Positions 10,001 through 19,357 of a stretch of DNA of 64,000 nt are shown piece after piece (position 1 is the stretch's first letter; each line of letters begins with the position of its first letter). Location: NCBI RefSeq assembly GCF_963678635.1, contig NC_087062.1, positions 76,934,349-76,998,348 of the forward strand, written 5' to 3'. Source of the stretch: Symsagittifera roscoffensis. Its lineage: Eukaryota; Xenacoelomorpha; Acoela; Convolutidae. The notes beneath the pieces were generated by a model that saw nothing but the letters and a program-made list of their open reading frames with translations, was not told the origin of the DNA and ran no database searches. Both the position numbers and the translations under genes were made by a program.

Positions 10001-12455
10001 CGAAGCTCTTCTTCCATGCGGGAATTCTCAAGATCTCTTGCCCACTTGCTGTCAGGGGGTTTAGGTTCCAGAACTTGGGATAAGTTTCGATGGGGCCTTC
10101 GCGCTTGCCTCCCATCCTGCACTGCAGTTGTCCTCGAAAACTGTATGCCACCAACTCCGGATCCTTCACCTTTCCGAAGAGCACCGTGTTGCTCATTTGC
10201 GCCCTTAGCACCTCCTGCTGACACCAATTAAGTGTCGTTCCATCTAGTATGCTTATGAGGCTCACGTGGGTCACTGAGTGTCGATAAGCTTTCACCAGAG
10301 GATCTGGAAACGCGAACGTGACTGCCGGTCCATAGATACAGGTTACGACATCCTTTAGCCCCCGGATCATCCCCATGGGGTCCGATTTCATGGCCAGGCA
10401 TAGATCCGTCAATAGAGGCATGCCCCATTCACTTTCCTCCACTCTTCTCTTGTCTTCGGGCTCTTTTCTTCTCCAGTTAGGTGCCGGTTCTGCATCAGTA
10501 GGTACTGTACCAGCAGCGTCTTTAGCCCGGCAGCACACTTATACGAGTAGGTGTCAATGCTCGAGTGTGCTCTCCCCATCGACAGAGGCTCTCCGTATTT
10601 CATCAGTCGGTGAAATGACTCCAGTTCCCCGTGGGTTAGAAGCACCAATGTCAAGTATCCGTCTATCCGGAGGGTGTCCACGCCCCGACTGAACATGTAT
10701 GCTGGGCCCATATTAAACAGGTACCTTGGGTAAACCAAGTACAGTGCCAGCAACAGACTGATGGGCATATTCAACACTTCCTTTATGAACGCTTTAAAGA
10801 TGGTATCTTTCGCGCTATACACTCCGGCCAGGAACTCCTTTCCCCAACAAGGTCTCAAGAACTCAAGAATTTCGTGATTCCTCCTCGTCCTCAGCTCACC
10901 CCTTGCGTGCTCCCTCCAGAATCCTCCAATCGTGACTTCGTTGGCTGCCGTGACGAACCTGCGAACCGTCATTTCCCTCTCTTCAGCCACTCCCAGCTGC
11001 TCCTCAAGAAAATCCCAGATCTGCTTCACCAGAAGCGGAGCATCTTCTCTTGTCTTCTCCGTGGCGTTCTCCAGCCTTGGTGTCAGGAAGGGCCACCTGC
11101 CTCCCTCTTGTGTCAGTCGATACACCATTGACTCCAGCTGCTTCTCTGATGCGGCCACGTTCTTCCTCTCGTTGCTCGGCCCTCTAGATTTACTGGTGGA
11201 GCTTGTGCTGGTCACCTCCATGTTTCGAAACCACAGACTGGCCGTCAGGTGAGCCACCACTGGATGATCGTCCCCTATAATCGGACTGAGCTTGAGTTGC
11301 CTAGCAAAGTTAGATATCTCCAGCAAGAGGACCTCGTCCAACACGATGAGGATGTCTGCCAACTCGTGAAAGCCCCTCAACGCGTGGGACACATCCGCCC
11401 ACGCCGCCGCAAGCTCTGACCTACGAAGTCTCAAGTTTGTAGGTTCCAGTTCCCGATTGGGAGCTGCCATCAAAATACGCCATCCATTCCCTTCTGCTAT
11501 CAAGATCAAGATTGCATACATAAATTGTAGAGTGGGAGGCATGCTCGCGTAGCCGGGGGACGTCGTGAACGCCACTTTCGTCTTGGAGCCAAATTGTGAG
11601 GCAACGTTCTCTTGTACTTCATTCATGGCTGCAAATCATGTATGGATGGCTTCCCAGATCTTCTTCGGCGTAGGTTCATCACCCTTGAGCTGCTCAAGAA
11701 ACCCCGTCGCATGCAAGTGATCGTTCATCCCTGCAAACAGCAGCAGTTCAGGCTCGCAAGGCATCTCCGACTTTATTGCCACCACCAGGGTTAACATCTG
11801 GTTCAGCTCCACTCCGGGCAATGAGTATATCAGAGTTTCCGGCCAAAACAATTTGGGAGACGTTCCCTCAAAGTCCGATCCCGCTACGATGACCACCCTC
11901 GCTGCGGCTGGGTCCGCCCTGTCATAAACAGCTAAGGTTTTGGCCAGCTGCGTATTCCCGCAGGGTTTCCCGTATCTGGGATCGTTGGCCAGTTTCGTGC
12001 CTTCATACGCGGCGTCTGGTAATTCCATCTCCCTCGGATCCATCAGCTTGTCCACCACCCTCAACTGTGCTGGAGTGGCCACCCTAATCCTGGCAATGCT
12101 AGTTCGGTGTTTGGGATTCCCGGACTCCCTAATGACTTGAGAGGTCTATAGTTAATGGGTTCCCGGTGTTTGGGATTCCCGGACTCCCTAATGACTTGAG
12201 AGGTCTATAGTTAATGGGTCCCATCACCGATTTTGTGGGAATCCCAGTCAGATCCGCCGTCTCTGCTATTTTTGCTCTCGAGAAGTGTGTCTCGTGAGCC
12301 TTCAGCCAGTCCACACACTGGAGTCTGCCCAAGTCTTCGTGCGACACCTGCTCAAGACCCTGAGCAGGTATTACCTGAGCAACTTGAGTATTACTTCTTG
12401 AGGTGTCGTTCAACTTGTGTTCTCTTTTTTCAATTGAATACAGTTGAGTAGTCAA
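7046..12455 (-). pseudogene. Copy B ORF2, N-terminally deleted and frameshifted
   Basis: Homologous to residues from about 690 to the end of ORF2 in copies C and F. The first two thirds of a kilobase of coding for the coiled coil and the SGNH-like domain is absent: spacer sequence joins directly to the GLEQVSHEDLG region near 12345. The second SGNH-like unit is retained (11636-12082 and onward). Breaks: a 59-bp tandem duplication at 12105, a TGA near 11635, a frameshift near 10430, an expanded G run near 8725, a deletion near 8510 and an indel near 7450. The largest open pieces are 8673-10538 (621 codons), 10409-11626 (405) and 7452-8504 (350). The C-terminal half resembles no family I know. 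Confidence 0.85.
12105..12220 (-). repeat. 59-bp tandem duplication within copy B ORF2
   Basis: The segment starting CGGTGTTTGGGATTCCCGG is present twice head to tail (12105 and 12164), essentially identical. Copies C and F have one version, which also contains 14 bp lost here. It is a recent lesion specific to copy B. Confidence 0.9.
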
Positions 12456-12757
12456 TTTGACTTTACCAAATCAATCTGAAAATAACACTCCATTTTTAGA
12501 CTAGCAGGTGGTGTTCCTAACCTAAAAACCCCTTTTACTATTATATTTAAAACCCTTTCCTTTCCGTCCTATTTAAAATAGTTCAATTGGAAATTTTCTA
12601 AAAACATGCAGATTCATTTTATGTTTTAGCACCATCAATCATTTAAAATGTTAATTGTCATGCCAATCACCTCTAAAATTCTCTACCTGTTTTGTACCCC
12701 CACACCTAACTCGAGATTCTTCCCTCATGCCCAACTCAGGACCCCCGCGTACCCGAC
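12456..12757 (-). other. Spacer between ORF1 and ORF2, copy B
   Basis: AT-rich non-coding spacer of about 300 bp, conserved with 34334-34780 (C) and 59037-59482 (F). Beside ORF2 it ends in repeats of a CAACTTGAGTATTACCTGAG type, which are fewer here than in F. How ORF2 is expressed (subgenomic RNA, internal entry or re-initiation) is not visible. Confidence 0.6.
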
Positions 12758-14386
12758 TCAGGCGATGCTCAAGTAGTATTTCTTGTGAAGATGCACCATT
12801 ATCTCAGTTTCTGCGAAGACCACGTGTAGGATAGCGTACAATTCCCTTGGGCTCAGTTTCCCCCTGTTTGGGTCATACACCGGCATTGAGACCTCCGTTA
12901 TCCCTCTTTCAATCATGAAGTCTCGTAGTCTCGTTAGCGCCAACATCACGTGTTCAGGATCGATCGTGTTTCTGTCATTGACCCTCGTCACTAGGAAGCA
13001 CAGATATTTGCCCGGGACTTGTGCTACTGATGGTGGAAGCGCGGCCATTCCTCCCAGTCCCGGTCTCTGTCTAAACAGAAACTCCACGTTCTGGTATTCT
13101 CTCTTGAAGTCTGCTTCCAGTCTTGATTTGAAACTCATGTCCGCCGTGATACAGATTGCGCTAGTCCTGTCTGACAGAATGAAGTCACTATCCGTTATCA
13201 GGATATTCTCTGAGTATTCGTTTGGTATTTCAAACTTCGTTTTGAAATTCCGTCCTATGGTAGGCTCGGCTTCCTCCCCTTCCAGCTCCAGTCCGCACTT
13301 TTCTCTCACTTCTCTGAGTTTCTTTATCATCAAATTTTCGGTGTGGGTAAGTCCTACCCCCACTCCCCGGACAAAAATATTTATCGACGTCCCCGTCGAT
13401 GATGCTGGGTCTGAATTATCTGGCGGAATGTCGAGCGGGCTGTCTGTTGCCGTCCAGCCGAAAAGAGGATCCTCCGTTTTCATGTATTTCCCCGCTGATA
13501 TGTCAACTTGCTGTATGCTCTGTCCTTCCTCGCTTTCGTTCTTGACATCGCGCATCCATTCTAATATCCTCAGGTTCGTATTTTCCCTCCTCTCTATCTC
13601 GCTCTGTTCTAAATCCGTCTCCCGCTCCGGCGTCGAGTAGTCTTCCTGTGGATAGAGTTCATAATCATTGATGATCTGCCATTCACCATCTGCCGCCAGC
13701 TCGCCCACACTTGTTAGTTCTCTGCTTAGGTCATCGGGCTTTATCTTGTCGATCAGGAAATTGTCCTCGTACCTGTTGTACCTCATGCCTGTGCGTTTGC
13801 GATTGCCACTCCTTGTCCCCGCTGCTATTGACAAGTCTGGTTCTGTCCACTTCGGCACCTCACCTTGATCCGGATCGTTCCAATCTTCCTCCACAAAAGA
13901 TTCCGCTTCAGAGTCCGCGTCTATTTTTTCGTTGTCATCCAAACTCAAGTTTTCATTGCCATCATTTTTATCTCTGGTGCCTTTCTCGTTCACTTCCCAT
14001 GCTGGTTCCACCAGTAGGTACTCTAGTCCCTCCATGTCTTTTGGTACACACCAGTCCTCTGGGGATGGGATATGAGGCTTCAGGTTCTCATAATGTGCTG
14101 CTCGCCCAGTACTCAAGCGGTAGAACCGTCCTTGTTGATGTACTTCAGTTATCATGAATGTCCCTCTCCATTTCTTGAGTAGTTTCTTTGTTCCCTTGGG
14201 CGGTATGACATTTTGGAAGACCCAGACGTATTGGCCCACTTCATATGGCTTTGCTCGTAATATTTTTTCGTCATATTTCCTGCGTTGCCTCATTTGCGCT
14301 TGCGCCGTGTTCCTCCTGCATAGCTCGTTCAACTCCTGTTGTCTTTTGATCGCTTCTTTCACGTATGCGCAGTGTTCCTCCTGCAC
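12758..14386 (-). pseudogene. Copy B ORF1 C-terminal part: integrase tail, acidic linker, macrodomain-like end
   Basis: An open frame of 542 codons and the only copy keeping the intact ORF1 terminus. Residues about 60-110 hold the integrase C-terminal GPY/F-like module (KKWRG-F...RFYRLSTGRA). Residues about 140-320 are acidic and low in complexity. Residues about 390-540 resemble a macrodomain of the TARG1/ALC1 kind: an N-terminal strand, a conserved ITAD segment followed by a helix with F-K-R-E-Y, a strand ending FLVTR, a helix, then the strand SMPVYDP, a helix and VFAETEI. In TARG1 the strand ending MP is followed by a Gly-rich loop with a catalytic Asp; here that loop reads DPNRGKL, so ADP-ribose hydrolysis is doubtful. 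The family assignment is by recognition only. Confidence 0.75.
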
Positions 14387-14434
14387 AGCTCGTTAATTTC
14401 CCGCTGTCTCCTGATCGCCTCTTTCACGTAAGCT
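14303..14434 (-). repeat. Diverged 66-bp tandem duplication in copy B integrase region
   Basis: The segment coding for the YVKEAI-RQ-E-NELCRRNTA stretch is present twice (14303 and 14369) but the two units differ at several bases. The unit nearer ORF2 is unlike its neighbour and unlike F, which suggests a template switch or conversion with another family member. It also breaks the frame between the integrase core and its tail. Confidence 0.8.
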
Positions 14435-15150
14435 TGAGGCGACGTCCTCTTTCCTTCATACTCCGGGTAAGAGAACGTCAGGGGCATTGCTCTCTCTTTG
14501 CCTGTCAACATCATGAATGGGCTGATTCCCGTCGTTGAGTGTTGAGTACTGTTGTATGCCCCTACGACTTGAGGCAGATACTTATCCCAGTCCGTCATGT
14601 ATCTAGAGCAGTATACCCTCAGCATGTTCACCAACGTTCTATTCTGTCTCTCTACCAGTCCGTTGGTCTGAGGGTGGTAGGTAGTTGAGTGTGCTTGAGC
14701 AATGTGTGACCTCTTCATTAATTCCTTAGTCAAGTCTCCCACAAAGGCTTTGCCGTTGTCTGACTGAAAAGTCATTGGACAACCATACCTTGATATCCAA
14801 TGGGTTATCAAGTGGTCATAAGTCTCCTCTGCTGAAGCTGTTTGACACGGCACCGCCTCTGCCAGCTTTGTGAAGTGATCAATTATAACCAGTATCTGGT
14901 TATACCCTGAGTCCGTCATACAGATCTTCTGATGGTCTATTTGCACCACTTCATTAAATTTCGAGCTTTCCACCGACTTGAGTGGGAATTTCATCTTCCT
15001 AGGGTCTTTCACTTGCAAACATGCCAGGCATGCATTCACCCACCTCTCACAGGCTTTCCTCAATCCTGGCCAATCGAACCTGTGAAGTATTCTTTGTTGC
15101 ATTTTGTCTAACCCCTGGTGCCCCATTTGATCATGTGATCTGAACAGCAC
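14359..15150 (-). pseudogene. Copy B ORF1: integrase zinc finger and catalytic core
   Basis: Inserts the cDNA into host DNA. The open piece of 263 codons begins in the H2C2 zinc finger (SHDQMGHQG ... CLACLQ) and covers the DDE core: Asp in QIDHQ, Asp in FQSDNGKAF, and Glu in GLVERQNR, spaced as in gypsy integrases. The conserved YHPQTNG motif is present. All catalytic residues are intact in this copy, unlike F where the Asn after the second Asp is Lys. The frame is lost at the C-terminal side by the 66-bp duplication, and upstream by a stop near 15195. Integrase identity is certain; function is unlikely. Confidence 0.9.
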
Positions 15151-15195
15151 CTCTGTCTGATATAATTGTGGTAGTATGATGAGGTTGTGCTTGTG

Positions 15196-16554
15196 TTATA
15201 TCTTGTCTTCCTCTTTTCTCTTGCATGCTACAACCCCATCAGCCGTGTGATAGAGTAACTCTTTCCTCTCTTTGTAGAACTGGCTCAGGATCTTGTAGCT
15301 GTCTTCCTCAAGTTCCCCTTTCTCCTTAGACCCAGTTCGGATCCATTTGGAGAGATTGCTTGTCATCTTGTCATTCTTCTGGGCTTTTACCAGGTCCGAC
15401 AGCCTGTATCTCGCTCTGACATGTTCCTTCAGCGCCATGATCTGCCCATTCATCTCCCCGGGTTTGTGGACGTCGTCATTCAGCTTCACGCATACTATCC
15501 TCCTCACCACCTTCATGTCGTCTTCCGGCACCAGATTTGTTCTCACATTCGAATTGCATGATAGCTCCCTGAATGGCTTCCTCGAAACTGCAATCCTTTC
15601 AAGTTCTTCACCACCTCGTATCTCCTGCGTGTCCAAGTTGAAGGTTCCTGAGGACGGATCTGTTTGTAGTTCCCTGTCGTGGTGTCTAATCTTTTCTTCT
15701 GCCAATATCATGCAGAGACTATCTTGATTGTCACTGCTCGCTTCCGAATCCACATCCCACATTTCACACACCCCGGACAAATATTTTCCTTCAGTGTTTT
15801 CTTCTTCTGTGGACGTGGACCGCTCCCCGGACTCTTGACCTGGTCCCAGGTATTCAGCTTCTTCCTTGAATTCCACTCTCTTTCTCCTGACTCTAGTCTG
15901 TTCAAGTAATTCAGCTGGGATCTTTTCAACCAGTGACTGCACCACTTCCTTCCCATCTAGATTAGTTACCTGCGAGGTGTTTCTATCACTAGCTGTCCCG
16001 TTCTTCCGCAGTATTGTGACCTCAGGTTCCTCTCTACAGTTTTTTTGAATCACGGGCTTATCATCTGCTAGTCTCTCGAGTAACCCCTTTAAGTCCTCGT
16101 CCATTTGTGCTTCCCCCGTTTCCACTTGGTTGAGATCGTAGCCTTTTGCTTTGAGCGTCTCCCTCACGATCTTTGACTTTAGCATTATTCCTATAGGCAT
16201 CCCTCGGTTCTTTCTTAAGATTGTTTTTTTCGTGGTTTCCTTTGGTAACTCGGGGTGATCTTCTATCGGTTTGCCTGATTTGTCCAACCATCTCGTGAGA
16301 GAAAGACTGTCATACGTTTCCTTGTCCATGAAGGAGAAGCCATCTTTGAATTCAGGTCTATCTGCCTCCCTCTGTTCTTGTCTCTCGTAGAACTCCGTCT
16401 TCTTGCTCAAGCTGTCAGCATTTTGATGTTTGTCTCGTGTTCTGTGCTCAATTATCATATTGTATCCGTCCAGGCGAACTATCCACCTCCCAATGTAACT
16501 TTGGTCCATTGAGTACGTCTTCAGCCAGCTTAGTGCCCGGTTGTCGACTCGCAA
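15196..16554 (-). pseudogene. Copy B ORF1: RNase H end and long RNase H-integrase linker
   Basis: An open piece of 452 codons. It begins with the last part of RNase H (RVDNRALSWL with the catalytic Asp, and the NADSLSKK motif), followed by more than 350 residues of charged linker before the integrase zinc finger. The linker is unusually long for gypsy elements, where this tether is normally short. It is conserved in copies C and F, including acidic EEENTEG and REELQTDPSSG-like stretches, so it belongs to the family. A stop at 15196, where C and F read through, ends the piece. Confidence 0.85.
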
Positions 16555-16575
16555 CTTGAATGGCTCGCTGCCTAG

Positions 16576-17606
16576 TTATGCCCTATATTTCTCGACAAAG
16601 GTAACCACCGCGAACATCTCTGCTTTCGGTGCTCCGTACTTCATTTCCGTGTCACTTAGGACTTTGCTCCCGTACGCTATCGGTCTCAAGATTGTCTTCC
16701 CGTTCCACTCTTGTTCTTGGTGGAGAATTCCAGATATCGCTACTACCGACGCGTCCGTATCCAGTACGTACATCTCCTTCTCTGTTGGCATCCCTAGTAC
16801 TGGTGCCTCGCACAACTCTTTCTTTATTCTCTGGAATGACTCTTCTGCTGCGTTATTCCACGTGAACTTCTTGCCCTTGTGCCTCATTAACTGTTGCATC
16901 GGATAAACCTTGTCTGCGTAGCCTTTGACAAATTCCCTATAGTAGTTTGCAAAACCCAGAAAGCTCATCAATTGGTGTTCCGTTTTCGGCGATTTCCAAG
17001 TTAGGACTGCCTCTACCGCGTCTGGATCTGGTCTGATGCCGTGTTTGTCCACCATCCTGCCCAAGTATTTTATCGAGTCCTTGAGTATCTCACACTTTGA
17101 TGGTTTGCACTTCAGCCCCGACCTCCTCATACACGCAAATACTTCGTCGAGTCTCTCAATGTGGTCCTCTAGTGTGGGTGTCCATTACCAGATTGCCGTA
17201 CTTCTTCGTCACGCCTATCAGCGCGTGTGCCATCAACCGCTGAAACGTGGCTGTGGCATTGCAAAGTCCAAACGGCATCCGTTTCCATTGAAACAGACCC
17301 AACTCGCAGGCAAACCCTGTGTTGTCCCTGTCCTGCTTCCTCAAATCAAGAGTCTAAATCAAGAGTCGTAAAAAATTTTGCATCACCTAACTTCGAGAGG
17401 CTCTCATCAATCCTAGGTATGGGATAGGCATCCTTCACCGTGACGGAGTTCAGGTATCGAAAGTCACAACAAAACCTTAACTGGTCGCCTTTCTTTTTGG
17501 CCATCACTACTCCACACGCCCACGGTGATTTGGATGGTTCTATCATGTCATACTCTAGTAGCGTTTCAATCTCCTTCCTACACGCATCCGATTTGTGTGG
17601 GGTCAT
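16576..17606 (-). pseudogene. Copy B ORF1: reverse transcriptase and RNase H, catalytic box deleted
   Basis: Copies RNA to DNA. The N-terminal part is seen at 17346-17606 (WACGVVMAKKK, RFCCDFRYLN, YPIPRIDE, TTLDLDS), the fingers/palm piece at 17156-17344 (FQWKRMPFGLCNATATFQ), and the thumb/connection plus RNase H start at 16576-17130 (YVLDTDAS, Glu in KAEMF). Compared with F, 26 bp are deleted at about 17183, removing the YVDD motif with both catalytic Asp. A local rearrangement at 17341-17372 replaces the AFWQVPL segment after motif A. This copy cannot make active enzyme. Confidence 0.9.
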
Positions 17607-17770
17607 GCGCCTCGCCCCCTCCCTGTGCGGTATTGCGTTTTCCTCAAGTTCTATTTCATGCTCAACAAAATTACAACACCCGATGTCTGCCTTATGTCTT
17701 GAAAAAACCTCTTCGTTCCGTTCAAGTACGTCCTTGATGGCTTCGAGCTGTTCGTCCGTTAACTTGCCTC

Positions 17771-19357
17771 TTAAGTGTTCATATCCGGTAGAACCGGTTT
17801 ATCACCCTGTGTTTCGTCTAATGTGGGCCGTTCCGGGAAATTCGAACAGCTCGATAGTCCATCGTCCGTCTCTGACTTAAGTGACTTCACAAGACCTGTT
17901 GAATCTTTTATTTTATTTAATCGTCTCAAGATACAAATTTTGTCCCTATGATCGGGACAATCAACGACTTCATTTTGTTTATGGTTTTCCGTCATTTCAT
18001 ATCGAGTTTTAACAGGTAAAGCATATCCCAGTTTCCTCCCCCTCTGTATCGTGATTGGCATGTCAAGGGTATTCAACAAGACACTCACGCAGAGGCCGCT
18101 CTTCGTAATCGAGAAGGATCTTCCTAAAACAGCAGCACTTTGACTATTTGGATTTGGGACTACGCATACCTGCTTGTTGTCACTTAGTTCATTGTAATTT
18201 TTCATTCGTAAGCTTACAATCGCCGCCTCGTTCGCCTTTAGCCTCACCCTCCTACTCAAGAATACCGGTGCTTTGGTTTCATTTGCCATTATTAAATTTA
18301 CCGGTTTGATTGCGTACCTCCTATCCGGGTTCCGTATCCTGAACATTGCGTTGTTTAGATCAATCGCTACATCAAAGTTCCTGATAAAGTCTCTGCCTAA
18401 AATAAATTGGTCAGACTCACCTAGGTTTTCTACCACAAGAAAGCTCATCCACAGGTTACGTTCCCCCAGATTGAGGGCTATTATCGGCGTTCTGCCCAAC
18501 ACCCGCAGGGCCCCTTTGATCGCAGCTGACAACCGTATTCTCGAATCTATCAAATCATCTTTGTTGAAGCCCATTCTTTCCCAAGTTTCGATTGGTATAA
18601 CACTCAAGACTGCTCCCGTATCGAGTAACCCACGTAACTGAGTCTTTTTGCCACTTATGTCTAACACGTGTCCTGTCACATCTGCCTCTGTCCAGATGTG
18701 CATCGCATCTTCTTCAAGCATGGCCCAGTGTCCGATCGATCTCACTTTCAACTCTTCTCTTCCCACGTAGATTTGCCCAATTAGGTCTTCATCACATGTT
18801 ATCATTGTTTTGGTATAGATGTTGATTCCATCTATATTTAGCATCACTTCATGTGGACCATAAGCTTCTGTGTACCTGTTATCAACACGTACCGACTTGC
18901 TACCCCCTCTCGTGAGTAGTGCTCTCAACGCTCTAGAAGTCGTTTGTGGGCTTATACAACTCAAGTAATCTGCGTACACATCAATATGCATTATTGTCTG
19001 GTCACTTGGTTCGCTCAAGTTTCTCGTTACTTCGTGGCCGCCCACAGTGATTATTGACATTATTCTTGCCCCAATCTTTGTTATGGCAAATGGTTCTCCT
19101 TTAACCATTTTTACCGTGTTGCAATTTCCATTTTTCGTCGACCCCTCAGCAGCTTCTGGTATTGTCTGTGAGCAACTTAATGCTTCGTTCATCTTCTGTC
19201 TTTGGATTTCTTGCTTCAGTCGTTGTTCTTTTTCTTTCGCTGCTAGGTCTTGTTTCACTTTGTTGATGGCCTCCGCTGCCGCCTTCTCATAATCTATTTC
19301 TTGTGCGTTCTTCGCCGTGGCCTCTACTGCACTATTACAATGTGTTACAGCTTTCAC
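17771..19357 (-). pseudogene. Copy B ORF1: aspartic protease region
   Basis: Matures the polyprotein. The open piece of 528 codons starts in a charged coiled segment (AAEAINKVKQDLAAKE), continues through a conserved domain of unknown role (MSIITVGGHEVTR), then the retropepsin fold: active-site LLDTGAVLSVIP, flap region, and ILGRDFIRNFDV. After it comes a roughly 150-residue linker to reverse transcriptase. The active-site DTGA is intact. The frame ends near 17771 by an indel, where C continues directly into reverse transcriptase, showing that protease and polymerase share one frame in the family. Confidence 0.9.

Noticed and set aside
15347-15727. Plus-strand open frames opposite Gag-Pol and ORF2 (for example 15347-15727, 12915-13640, 8851-9399, 39601-40611 on minus)
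   Set aside because: They are antisense shadows: long only because the true frame is long, with no recognisable domains.
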